From the NCBI RefSeq assembly GCF_000283155.1, contig NW_004454171.1:10717159-10781158 (forward strand): a DNA stretch of 64,000 nucleotides, read 5' to 3'. Shown here piece after piece: positions 35,675-47,560 of the stretch. The notes under the pieces were generated by a model. The model did no database searches. It was not told where the DNA came from and worked only from the letters and a program-made list of their open reading frames with translations. Positions within the stretch are counted from its first letter, which is position 1; each line of letters starts with the position of its first letter. The stretch comes from Ceratotherium simum simum (Eukaryota; Chordata; Mammalia; Perissodactyla; Rhinocerotidae). The translations under genes and the position numbers were made by a program.

Positions 35675-36788
35675 AAACCTATGTTTTAGGTTTTTGGAAT
35701 TAACACAAAGAGATTTCTGAATAACTACCCAAATGACAACTTCAGTAACCATTCTCAATATTTATCATTTTTAAAAGTCTGCTATTTCTATAAATTCAAT
35801 CCAGTTGATTAGACAACTGGACTGAACCCAAAAAGTATGCCTAAAGCAAGAACTCAGAAACACAAACTAGTTTTCAGACTTAGAAAAAAATGTTAGAAAA
35901 GAATGCAGAAAGGTCACATGTAACAAAAAAGAAAACCCGTAATATAAAGGTAATATGACTTGACTGTCAAGATGAAAAGGTAATGAGCCTAAAGCCCAGG
36001 TATGACATTTATAATTTTTAAGACAGTCTGTCTATATCACTTAAGCGTTGGCAAAATCCCCAGATCCACAGAGAAGCCTGAGCCACCCACCTCTCATTCT
36101 TTGATTCTCTGTAAAAGGTGACCCGGGTGTATGTTCTGTGACTGATTGTGCTGAACATGCTGAGAAATCTGAGAATAAAAAGCCAATGACATCAACCCTA
36201 CAGTGAGAAATAAACTATTTCTTCATGAATCATTTGGCCTTACCGTACAAACTAGATTTTTCTGGTATCATATTTCTTTGAATGGCCTTAATTTAAAGAT
36301 GTGTGGAAAATTTCTCACCTTTGTGACTTTTAGAATTGTTTGCTATCTGTGTGTTTGGTATGAACCAAAGAAAATCTGAAGGTTAGATTTTCCTTCAAGA
36401 GACAAAGTCAACAACATTGGCCTGAGCTTTGAGTGCAAAAGGATCATGACAGTTTTGCTGAGCTAAGAAATAGTGGAGAATTTGAGGTAAACTGAGTGCT
36501 AAAGCAAGAAACCCACTGACCACAGTAACTGAATGGCATCTAAAATGGCCCATGGAAACAGAACACTGCTTCCCACAAGTACCAAATGCAGTGCCCACTT
36601 CTGCATCGAGGGCCAACTTTTCACTGTAAGACTTTCCTCAGTCACTCCCTACAGAGGCACATAGAAAAACGTTGTCATTTTTTAATTTGATCCATTTATC
36701 CTTGTTTCTTAGGCATAAACTATAAATATTGAGATTATTGATATATTTACATTTGATATAAGCTCACTTGAAGAATATTCATTGATTT
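35675..36788. other. Intergenic sequence, nothing recognised
   Basis: No repeat or coding signal recognised. Confidence 0.45.
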
Positions 36789-37004
36789 TGAAGTTAACTT
36801 TTTTTTCGGTGAGGAAGATTGGCTCTGAGCTAATATCTGTGCCAGTCTTCCTCTATTTTGTACGTGGGATGCTGCCAAAGAATGGCTCAATGAGCGGTGC
36901 GTAGGTCCACACCCAGGAACCAAACCCGCGAACCCCGGGCCACTGAAGCAGAGCATGTGAACTCAACCATTATGCCACTAGGCCAGCCCCTGAAGTTAAC
37001 TTTT
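36789..37004 (-). mobile_element. ERE-type SINE with 14-bp target-site duplication
   Basis: The body is 36803-36990 with TGAAGTTAACTTTT at 36789-36802 and 36991-37004. It is a short form with one tail unit. Confidence 0.95.
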
Positions 37005-37176
37005 ATTGTTGTTCTTCATATTCCAAACATTAAAAGCATTAAATCAAGCTAATCTTTTCTTTCTAAAGTAACATAAAAAAATAAAACAATAAGTAAAAAA
37101 TACACCTCTTCCTTAATTCAGAATCCATTACTATTTGTACAAATTAAACAAGGGCTTTTCTTGTAGCTTACTTTTG

Positions 37177-37180
<4 letters not shown>

Positions 37181-37211
<31 letters not shown>
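37181..37211 (+). repeat. (AC)n microsatellite, about 15 units
   Basis: Uninterrupted AC run, likely polymorphic. Confidence 0.97.
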
Positions 37212-37213
<2 letters not shown>

Positions 37214-37394
37214 ATATACAGAGAGAACAAGGTGATAACACAACAATTATAATTTCACAGAAAATGTTAGCTCATTTACATGAAGAAACTTGTCTAGATG
37301 GTAGGTTTATTGATTAAAAACTCTTCAACTGATCTGTTTATTAATGCAGAAATTCTAACTGACCAGGAATTCCTTTTAAAATTATTCTATTTTA

Positions 37395-37620
37395 ATAATA
37401 GGTAAAATATACTGGGTACTCCTTAGGTACTCAGTACTCTGAATACATTATTTTATTTAAGCCTCACAATAATGTTAAGAAGTAGAAACTAACATTATCT
37501 TCATTGAACAGACACAGAAAATAAGGCAAAGAAATTAAGACACTTGCCCAAGGTCAGGTGGTAGGTGGTAGAATCAGATTTTAAGGCTGAGTCTGCCTGA
37601 TTTGGAGCCAAAACCCTGAA
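37395..37620 (-). mobile_element. MIR SINE, minus strand
   Basis: 'TTAAGCCTCACAATAATGTT', 'CACTTGCCCAAGGTCAGGTG' and 'AGTCTGCCTGATTTGGAGCC' follow the reversed MIR consensus. Confidence 0.8.
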
Positions 37621-38400
37621 ACAGAGAACCATAAACTTTTCATTAGTCTGGGTACTACTTTATGGACTACAACAATAAAAGCACAGTGTTTTAAACTAGT
37701 CTATAGTCAAGAATTAATCACAAATCCAAGCTGACTTTTCTTATTAGTTCCAGTTACTAGGCTTTTAACATATGTTAGCTAATATTCTTTTCCCTCAAAC
37801 CTCCAAGTGTTCTTGCAGTAAAATTTTATTCACGTTCAGTTAAAAATCCCATGAGATTTACTATAATTTTCCATTGAAGAAAGACATTAATATTGTAAGC
37901 TAAATTTAGAAATATAAATCAAGAGCCTTAAAATATTTATACCCTATAACTTAGAAATTCCATTTCTAGAGAATTTATCCTCCAGAAATAGTTAAAATGC
38001 ATATAAATGTTTTATTACAAACATATTTATTTATATATATTTATAAAATAAAAATTTGGAAGTAATAAAAATGTATTGGGGAGTTATCAAATACATGATG
38101 GCATCGCCATTTCAGGTGATGTTTATAAAGAGTTTCTTATACCATGGAAAAACACTTGTGTTATGTGCTTATTTTACTTAGACTGTGAAGCAGAGAAGCA
38201 GGGTATAGAAATATAGAGGAAGCATTTAGTCACAACTATGTGAGATAAACTCCAGAATCACAAAATTGGAAGACACCAAAACATGTTTAAAATGCCTTTT
38301 ATTTTTCTTTTACTTTTCTATATTTTCCAATTTAAAATAATTTGTACATACTAATTTTGAAATGGAAAAATACATTTTAATTTACTTTTTAAAGTTATAG
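37621..38400. other. AT-rich intergenic sequence, nothing recognised
   Basis: Very AT-rich, including TATTTATTTATATATATTTA near 38021. No gene signal. Confidence 0.5.
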
Positions 38401-38559
38401 ATCAGCAAGATGGTAGAATAGGAGGTCCTCTGCTCATATCCCCCTAACAGCAACAATAATTCAGCAGCCATCCTTTGACAAAAGTGCCTTTGTGGGAGCT
38501 TTGGATCCAGGTAGGAGGTTGTGAAACCCTGGCGGGGCCCAAGACCAAGGAGGGCCATT

Positions 38560-39600
38560 TCAAGAAGGCAGGCCCACACCCAGGTGGCAGGATCACTGAC
38601 CATGGTCCTGGCTACAGACCCAGAAATAGCCCCTTCACCCCGTGGACTTGCTACAGCCCCATTTGGCCTTGTTCCCAACACCAGCACCATCTACCGAGGT
38701 ACGCAAGAGGAGTCACACCTGCCGGTGCCTTGAGCATCAGGCCCGCCAACCTCAGTCCCAGCTGTGGACCTTGAAGTGGCCTGTAACCCAGCCCCTCTCA
38801 GCTGCAGTCCAGGAGCAGTCCTGTGCACTCAGGGACCCAATGGAAAAACATACTCATCAGAGCCCCGGGAGGAAGACCCACCAACATTGGTCTTATTGTG
38901 GAGCCCGAAGTGGTCCTGTACCTTGGCTCTAGCCCCTTAGCCGTGGTCTGGGAGAGGTCTTGTCCACCTAGGAATCCAGTGGGAGACATGGTCCACCATG
39001 CCCCCAAAAGCAGGCCTGCCAATTTGGCTTGATTACAGATCCTGAAGCAAACCTGTGACCTGGCTCCAGCCCTGCTTAGCCACAGTCCAGAAGCAGTCCT
39101 GCTCACCCAGGAAGCCAACAGGAATGCACCCTATCTACTTCCCTGGAGGCAGGCCTACAGACCTTGGTTCCAGCTGTGGAACATGAAGCAGCCCTGTGTC
39201 TTGGTTCCAGTCTCTCTCAGCCATTGTCTGGGACTGGTCCTGCCTGCCTAAGGGTCCACCCAATGACCTGGAAGGAGCCCTCTCAGGGACCTGGTGGGAG
39301 CCACACCAGTCTGATGTGTATCTGGTAACAGTCTTGTTATGTGTAGACCCAAATACAGACCCTGAAGTGGGCCGTTGTCCCAGTGCCAGCCATACTGACC
39401 AAGGTCCTGGAGGCAGTCCCATCTACCCAGGGACCAAACAGGGTCCTCACCCACCTGAACCCCTGGTAAAAAGTCCACCAACACCACAGACCCCACCGTG
39501 GACCCAGCAGCAGCCACACAGCCCAGCTCCAACCTCGCTCTTTGGCAATCCTCAAGGCAATTTCATCAGCTCAGGGACCCAACGGAAGAAGGTCTCTACC
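38560..39600 (+). repeat. Tandem ~138-bp units in the L1 5' UTR
   Basis: Diverged units begin with similar words at 38739 (AGGCCCGCCAAC), 38874 (AGACCCACCAAC), 39012 (AGGCCTGCCAAT) and 39151 (AGGCCTACAGAC), spacings 135, 138 and 139. Further weaker units lie near 39298 and 39470. Each contains a 'CCCAGCTGTGG..' word, a 'CACAGTCCAG-AGCAGTCCTG'-like word and a '..CAGGGACCCAA' word. GC-rich composition yields long but meaningless proline-rich frames on both strands. Confidence 0.75.
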
Positions 39601-40889
39601 TGCCAAAACCAGTCTTTCAAGGGTGGAAGAGGCGTTTGCTCCTTCAAATGCACAGATACTAATGTAAGGATACATGGAACATGAAGAATCAGGGAAACAT
39701 GACACTACCAAAGGAAACTGATAAAGCTCCAGTAACCAACTGCAAAGAAATGGAGATGTACAGATTGCCTGAAAAAGAATTCAAAGTAGTCATCTTAAAG
39801 ATGCAGTAAAACACAGACAACTAAATAAAATCAGGAAAATAATACATGAACAAAATGAGAAGTTTAATAAAGAAATAGAAACCATAAAAAGAATCTAACA
39901 GAAATCCTGGAGCTGAAGAAGAATAAAAGAACTTAAAAAAATTCAGTACATGGCTTCAACAACAGATTTGATCATGTAGAAGAAAGAATAAGTGAACTTG
40001 AAGATAGGTCATTTAAAATTAGTCAGAGAATCAAAAAGAAAAGAGAATGAAAAAGAGTAAAGTAAGCATATGAGACCTACGGGATATCATCAAGCAAATG
40101 AATGTACACTTTATGAGAGTCCCAGAAGGAGAAGAGAGAAAGAAAGGGGCAGAAAGCTTACTTAAAGATATAACGGCCAAACACTTCCCAAATCTTGGTA
40201 GATATATGGACATCTAGATTCATGAAGCTCAAAGGACCCCAAGCAAAGATCAACCCAAAGAAGATTACCCTGAAAACACATTATAATCAATGTCAAAAGT
40301 CAAAGCCAAAGAGAGAACTTTAAAAGCAACAAGAGAAAAGCAATTCATGACATACAAGGGACCCTCCCAACACACACACATTAAGGCTATCAGCAAATTT
40401 CTCAGCAGAAATTTTGCAGGCCAGGAAGAGGGATAACATATTCAAAATGCTGAAAGAAAAAAACACTAAGAATACTACACCTGGCAAAGTTGTCCTTCAG
40501 AAATGAAGGAGAGATGGATTCTCAGACAAACAAAAGCTGAGGAAGTTCACCACCACTAGAACTGCCTTACAAGAAATGCTAAAGGGTGTTCTTCAAATTG
40601 AAAGGAAAGGACATTAACTAACAATATGAAAATATATGAAAGTAAAAAACTCACTGATAAAGGTAAATATATTTACCTTTGTTGTTATCAGCTTAAAATA
40701 GACTGTTGTAACTATAACATATACTATGTAAGCCTCATGGTAACCACCAAGAAGAAACCTTTAGTAGATACACAAAAGAGAAAGGAATCAAAACATACCA
40801 CTGCAAATAATCAACAAATCACAAGACAGCAAGAGAAGAATACAGGAACAAAGGAACTACAAAAAACTCATAAAACAATTAACAAAATG

Positions 40890-43620
40890 ACAATAAGTCC
40901 TTAACTATCAATAATGACTTTAAATGTATATGGATTAAATTTTCCATTCAAAAGACACAGAGTGGCTAAGTGGATAAAAAACAAGATCCAACCATATACT
41001 GCCTAAAAGAGACTCACTCTACCTTTAAGGACACACACAGACTGAAAGTGAAGGGACTGAAAAAGATATTCCATGCAAATGGTAGCCAAAAGAGAGCACA
41101 GGTGGCTACTCTTACTTCAGACAAAATAGACGTTCAGTCAAAATCAATCACAAGAGACAAAGAAGGTCATTATATAATGAGAAAGGGGTCAATTTATCAT
41201 TAGGGTATAACATTTGCAAATACTTATGCACCTATCATTGGACACCTAAATATATAAAGCAAATATTAACAGAACTGAAGGGAGAAATAAATAGCAAAGC
41301 AAAGGTAGAGGAATTCAATACCCTGCTTTCAACAATGGATAGATCATCCAGACAGAAAAACAATAAAGAAACAGCCGACTTGAATATCACTATGGACCAA
41401 ATGATCCTAACAGACATATACAGAATATCCTACCCAACAGCAGCATATGCATTCTTTTCAAGCACATATGGAACATTCTGCAGGACAGGTCATATGTTAG
41501 GCCACAAAAAATGTCTTAAATTTAAAAAGATTAAAATCATGCCAGGTATCTTTTCTGATCAGAATGGTAAGAAACAAGAAATCAATAACAGGAAGAAAGC
41601 TGGAACATTCATAAATACAAAAAACACACTCTTGAACAACCAATAGGTCAAAGAAGAAATCAAAAAGAAAATCAAGTATCTTGATACAAATGAAAATGGA
41701 AACACAACATGCAAAACTTATGGGATACAGCAAAAGCAGTTCTAAGAAGGATGTTTCTAGTGGTAAACATCTACAGTAACAAAAAAGAAAGATCTCAAAT
41801 AAAAAACTTAACTACACCTCAAGGAACTAGAAAAAGAAGAATAAACTAAGCCCAAAGTTAGCAGAAGGAAGGAAATAACAAAGATCACAGAATAAATAAA
41901 TGAAATAGAGATCAGAAAAACAATTAGAAAAGATTAACTCTAAGAATTAGTTTTTTAAAAAGATAAACAAAATTAACAAACCTTTAGCTAAACTAAGAAA
42001 AAAAGAATAAATAAATTAAAATTATAAGTTATAATTTTATATAATACATAATACAATTATAAAACATCAAAAATAGAGAGGAAATATTAAAATTGATACT
42101 ACAGAAATACAAAGAGAATACTATGAACAATTATATACCAACAAATTGGATAACTTAGAAGAAATGGATAAATTCCAAGAAACATACAATCTACCAAAAC
42201 TGATCATGAAGAAATAGAAAATCTGAAGAGAGCAATTACTAGTAAGGAGATTGAATCAGTAATCAAAAATCTCCCAACAAAGAAAAGTTCAGGACCAGAT
42301 GGTTTCACGAGTGATTTCTACCAAACTTTTACAGAAGAATTAATGACAATACTCAAACTCTTCCAAAAAATTGAAGAGACAGAAACACTTCCAAACTCTT
42401 TTTATGAGGCCAGCATTACCCCCATACCAAAGCTACAAAAGCACACAACAAGAAAAGAAAATTACAAGCCAATATCCCTGACAAATATACAGTCATGTGT
42501 TGCTTAACGACAGGGATATGTTCTGAGAAATACATCGTTAGGCAATTTTGTCATTGTGCAAACATCATAGAGTGTACTTACACAAACCAAGATGGTATAG
42601 CCTATTCCACACCTAGGCTATGTGGTACTAACCTTATGGGACAACTGTATATGTGGTCTGTCATTGACTGAAATGTCGTTATGCAGCGCAAGACTATAGA
42701 TGCAAAAACCCTCAACAAAATACTAGCAAACCAAATTCAACAGCACGTTAAAGAGATCATACACCATGATCAAGTGGTATTTATCCCTGGGATCCAGATG
42801 GTTCAACATATGCAAATCAAAAAATGTGATACACCACATTAACAGGATGAAGGATAAAAATCATATGATCATTTCAATAGATGCAGAAAAAGCATTTGAC
42901 AAAATTCAATATCCTTTCATGATACAAACCCTCGATAAATTAGGTATAGAAGAATTGTACCTCGACACAATAAAGGCCATCATGACAATCCCACAGCTAA
43001 CATCATACTCAGTGGTGAAAAGCTGAACACTTTTCCTCTAAGCTCAGGAAAAAGACAAAGGTGCCCATTCTTACCACTTCTATTCAACACAGTTTTGGAA
43101 TTCTTAGTCAGAGTAATTACGCAAGAAAAAGAAATAAACAGCATCCAAATTAGAAAGGAAGAAGTAAAATTGTCTCTGTTTGCAGAAGACATGATCTAAT
43201 ATATAAGCAACCCTACAGGCACCACTGAAAATCTGTTAGAACTAATAGATGAATTCAGGAAAGTTGCAGGATGCAAAATCAACATACAAAACTCAGTTGT
43301 GTTTCTATACACTAGTAATGAACTACCTGAAAAAGAAATGAAGAAAACAATCCCATATACAAAAAAATCAAAAAGAATAAAATATTTAGGATAAAATTAA
43401 CTAAGGAGTGAAAGATCTCTACACTGAAAACTATAAGACTCCAATAAAAGAAACCGAAGAAGGCACAAATAAATGGAAAGATATCCCATGTTCATAGATC
43501 AGAATAATTAGTATTATTAAAGTATCCATACTACCCAAAGCGATCTATCAAAATTCCAACGGCATTTTTCACAGAAATATAAAAAACAATCCTACATTCA
43601 TATGGAACCACAAAAGACCC
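40890..43620 (+). pseudogene. L1 ORF2 remnant with altered catalytic box
   Basis: Frame-broken ORF2. The endonuclease part reads 'DPTIYCLKETHSTFKDTHRL' near 40976. The RT core is '[20 protein letters not shown]' near 42860-42920, and near 43180 the usual Phe-Ala-Asp-Asp box reads FAED, followed by a stop. No intact frame exceeds about 100 codons. Confidence 0.88.
42488..42698. mobile_element. Mariner/Tigger-like MITE inserted in L1 ORF2
   Basis: The element is 42490-42696 (207 bp), flanked by TA dinucleotides (42488-42489, 42697-42698). It has imperfect terminal inverted repeats of about 22 bp: the left end starts CAGTCATGTGTTGCTTAACG and the right end's complement starts TAGTCTTGCGCTGCATAACG. 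It has no coding capacity. Removing it restores the L1 phrase AAATATAGATGCAAAAAC. Family name (possibly MER46-like) is not certain. Confidence 0.92.
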
Positions 43621-44736
43621 CAAACAACCAAACCAATCTTGAGGGACAACAAAGCTGGAGGCATCATGCTTCCTGATTTCAAACTAAATTACAAAGCTAT
43701 AGTAATCAAAACAGTATGTTATTGGCATAAAAACAGACACATTGACTAATGGAAAAGAATAGAGAACCTAGAAATAAACTCAGGCATATATGGTATCTAT
43801 GACAAGGCACTAAGAATACACAGTGGGAATAGGATAACCTCTTCAATAAATGGTGTTGGTAAAACTGGATATCTACATGCAAAAGAAGGAAATTGGACCC
43901 TTATCTTACAACATAAACAAAAACTAATTTGAAATGGATTAACGACTTCAACATAGGACCTGAAACCATAAAACTCCTAGCAGAAAACATAGGGTAAAAG
44001 CTCCTTGACATTGGGCTCAGTGATGATTTTTTGCATATGACACAAAAAGCACAGGCAACAAAAGCAAAAGCAAAAAAAAAAAAAAAACCAAGTGGGACTG
44101 CATCAAATTAAAAAGCTTCTGCACAGCAAAGGAAAAATCAACGAAATGAAAAGGCAACCTACAGAATGGGATAAAATATTTGCATACCATATTTTGGATA
44201 AGGGGTTGATATCCAAAATATATAAGAAACTCATATAACTCAATAGCAAAAAACCAAATAACCAATTAGAAATGAGCCAAGGACCTGAAAAAACATTTTT
44301 CCAAAGAAGACATCCAAATGACAAACAGGTATATGAAAAGGTGCTCAACATGACCAATCATTAGGGAAATGCAAATCAAAACCACCATGAATTATCACCT
44401 CACACCTGTTAGGATGACTAGTACCAAAAAGACAAGAGATAACAAGCGTTGGCGAGGATGTGGAGAAAAGGGAACCCTGTGCACTGTCAGTGGGAATGTA
44501 AATTGCTGCAGCCACTAAAGAAAACAGTATGAAGGTTGCTCAAAACATTAAAAATAGAACTACCATATGGTCCAGCAATGTCATTTCTGGTATATATCCG
44601 AAGTAAACAAAATCAGTTTCTCAAAGAGACATCTGCACTCCTATGTTCACTGCAGCATTATTCACAATATGCAAGATATGGAAACAACCAGTGTCCATCA
44701 ACAGATGAATGCATAAAGAATATGTGAGATATCTCG

Positions 44737-44789
44737 ACCTATACCTATCTCTATCTCTATCTCTCTCTATCTCTATCTCTATCTCTATC
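44737..44789 (+). repeat. (CTCTAT)n microsatellite at the broken L1 3' end
   Basis: Interrupted hexanucleotide/tetranucleotide CTCTAT/CTAT repeat that replaces the expected L1 3' UTR. Confidence 0.95.
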
Positions 44790-47309
44790 AAATTGCCTTT
44801 GGAAGCCACCACAGTATCATTGAGAGAGACCAAAGGGAATTGCCACAATGAGATGGCTTTCATCTCTTTTGCTACTCAGAAGGCTGACCTTGTTCATACC
44901 TAGGGGGAAAGGAGAAAGTATGAGTGGTGGGGGATGTGCTGGTGGGAGTAAGTTCCTTGTCTTCTAGGACAATACAAAGGTTCATATCAACCTGCAGGAT
45001 GGCACAAATTGCAAAGCCTGGGCCTTTCTTATTGCATATTTTTAGGAAGAAAAAAAATCAATGTACAGTTTGAAAACAATGTTATATTTTAAATATTTAG
45101 TCCTTTCCAGTGTTATCTTTAAGACCATATAAAACCTCGTCCTTCAAGATAACATTAAAAGTATAAATTTAAATATTTCATAATAATGCAATTTTTTAAA
45201 ACTTTTATAAAACATCCCCTAAAAAGATTTCCATGGTCAAAAAAGTTTGGGAAACACTGCATCTTGCTACAATCTTCTTGAATATTGATGGTGCACACTG
45301 GCTTATTAAAGGCGCCCAGAAGTCCCACAAGATAGAAGTGTGTTTAACTTTATCTCATTGTTTCTCAAACCTAAGGGATCACAAAAAAGTGAATCAAAAC
45401 ACACTTAGGGAAGTGTTACTCTAGGTAGGTCAGTGTCCAGTCTCTTTTTCTTTCTCAGTCTCTTCCCCTATGTGAGACAACTCCAGACTCCAGGCCACAT
45501 CTCCCCAACCTCTTTCCCGAGATCCCCCAACCTCAACTCTAACAGATACTCCAGAACCTGGCAATAACTGGATCAGCTCCTGGGATGTTGCCACCGGGCG
45601 CTGTACATCAACTCTGATCAGAGGAGAATCCACGTACGGCTAAGAGAACAAACAGCTCAGTTCCCATTCCAGTTGCTCCTTAGTGTTCCCACTACACAAG
45701 CCAAAGATTTTGTCGACTAAGGAGGTCTCCTTTTTTTTTTGAAGTGGACAACTTTCCATCAGAAACTCAGCACCGGCTGAGGCACCAATTAATTTTGCAT
45801 AATCTGCCACAGCACCATTAGATGCTAATCTGTTCATTCACAACCACAAGGCATTGTGTTAGGGTCATGTACATGACTTGTGCCTCCAGCCCTGTGGATT
45901 TATTTAGTGCTTAGCCCCTCATTCCTGCAGCTGTGTCCTTTCAATGACTGCTTTATGGTGGCCAAGAGAACTGAGGTTGGCTGCCAGGACTCTGAGATCT
46001 GGAGGAACACATGCACACATTATTCTTCTACTCTGAAGCAATCTAATTCCTGTTCTGGTCAGATGGGGAGATAGCGGGAGGATATCTCTGAAGCAGCCCA
46101 GCACTTACTGTCGATATTACTCATGCCTCCTCAAAAGAGCAGGCTAAAATTTACCTGCAGTGTATTCTTTGGTGGAAGGTTAATTACCAATGAAAGTGTA
46201 ATAATACAAAACATAATTCTGAATGTAGCTCCTGCCTGTATTTGTAAAAACTACTATGGAGCCATTATTTCCTTTACTCTAAGACTACACATTGGATCCA
46301 GTCTCCTTCAAACAAGGGGCCAGGAAAGAGGGCTTACTATGCTAATTGAATACTAATGAGGTTTTTGCTTAAGTCGTTTTGTGTTACAATTATTTGCAAC
46401 TATATTTCTTCTGTATTTATGTAGAGGGAAAAAATATATCTCAAAGGTAGCAAGATTCTTACTTAGCCTGAATATTTGGAAGAAAGTGTCTTGCCACTTT
46501 TTCTTTTGTACTTGTAACATTTGCAGAGGATTTTGTTCAGCACTGAGGAAAAGCAAAATGTCACCATCATTATTGCTGGCCCTCGTCCACAGTGGATTTC
46601 ATCCAGATTCTAACCAGTGACTCTGTGACTAACAATCTGAGTCACTAAGTTTCATATGTTTATGTATTTCAACACAATTCCCAGGCTGAGAGTTTTTTAT
46701 TTATTTTCATGTTTCAGGACTCATAAAAAATTAAATGCCCTTTTGTATTTCGAATCTAGTGTCACTGAGTGACTGGCTCTGAGCAACTCAGTGCAGAGAT
46801 TGAATTGCTCCTTCAATAATCGATTACTATTGGCAAAAGTTAAAGAAATACCAATCTGTCAAAAGATTAGTATATACTTTCAGGACAAAAGTCTTTAGCT
46901 AGGTGGAGAACTCAGGTAAATATAAATATTTGTGTTTTCACCAGTGTAGTAAAACAAGATAATTTCAGAATTTAAAATGCAGGGAAACTACAACTAAAAG
47001 AGAATAAAGAGAATGACAGAAAAATACAAGTATGTTTACTAGTTATTAACTTTGTAAAGATGTACAGCTTTATTCTTACAGCTCTTCCAAGGAATATCAG
47101 AAAATGGACAGTCTGAACTAAAATATCCCTTTTTATGGAAAATTCCATTATTTTAATAATTTTCTCATTTTACTGTATCCATTCCCATACCAGCCCCAAC
47201 TAGTCCCTAGGTTATAACTGTCCTTGATTGGTCACCCTACACTCATATTAAAAAGGCAATTACCCTGTCATTTTCACATCAAATGACTTTATAAACCTCT
47301 AGTCATACA
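44790..47309. other. Intergenic sequence; one interrupted minus-strand frame
   Basis: Mostly unrecognised. The part at 45430-45837 is listed separately as a possible gene relic. Confidence 0.4.
45430..45837 (-). other. Possible relic of a coding sequence, one in-frame stop
   Basis: On the minus strand a single frame runs from 45837 to 45430, interrupted only by one TAG at 45642-45640. The first part reads 'MNRLASNGAVADYAKLIGAS' and the second 'VDSPLIRVDVQRPVATSQEL' after the stop. Composition looks protein-like (mixed hydrophobic and charged residues), unlike the low-complexity frames nearby. I do not recognise a family, and there is no A-tail or duplication that I can see. It may be a retrocopy fragment or chance. 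Confidence 0.2.
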
Positions 47310-47560
47310 TTTTCACAGTTTCTCAGATTAATAACACCTTACAGTTTTATAGCATTTTTCACAGGATTCTCTTGCATGTTATCTCATGTTAATATCATCA
47401 TATGTGGTAGAGTGGAAATGTACTGCCCCCACTTACAGATGAAAAAATTGAGACACATTACATTGATGTAATCGGCTTACCCTCATTGGCTAAGGTCAAA
47501 TGGATTGTTACTAGAAAAACTGGAATCCTTGTCCAAAGCTATTCCACTAGACATGTAACA
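47310..47560 (-). mobile_element. MIR-family SINE fragment, minus strand
   Basis: 'CACTTACAGATGAAAAAATT' and 'AGACACATTACATTGATGTA', then 'GCTAAGGTCAAATGGATTGT', follow the reversed MIR layout, diverged. Confidence 0.55.

Larger units (their letters stand above)
38401..44736 (+). mobile_element. Nearly full-length, decayed LINE-1
   Basis: Starts with an L1-like 5' end (AGCAAGATGGTAGAATAGGA). A GC-rich 5' UTR runs to about 39690, a degenerate ORF1 region to about 40870, and ORF2 from about 40890. Landmarks are endonuclease-region phrases at 40970-41500 and the RT core at 42830-43200. The 3' end stops inside the ORF2 end/3' UTR junction and runs straight into a (CTCTAT)n tract, so the normal 3' UTR and A-tail are missing. 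A MITE is inserted at 42490-42696. Numerous stops and frameshifts mark it as inactive and older than the L1 at 1-3275. Confidence 0.9.

Noticed and set aside
38382..39684. Long proline- and glycine-rich open frames on both strands (up to 162 codons)
   Set aside because: They fall in the GC-rich tandem-unit 5' UTR of an L1; the openness comes from composition and repetition, with no start context, splice sites or known domain.
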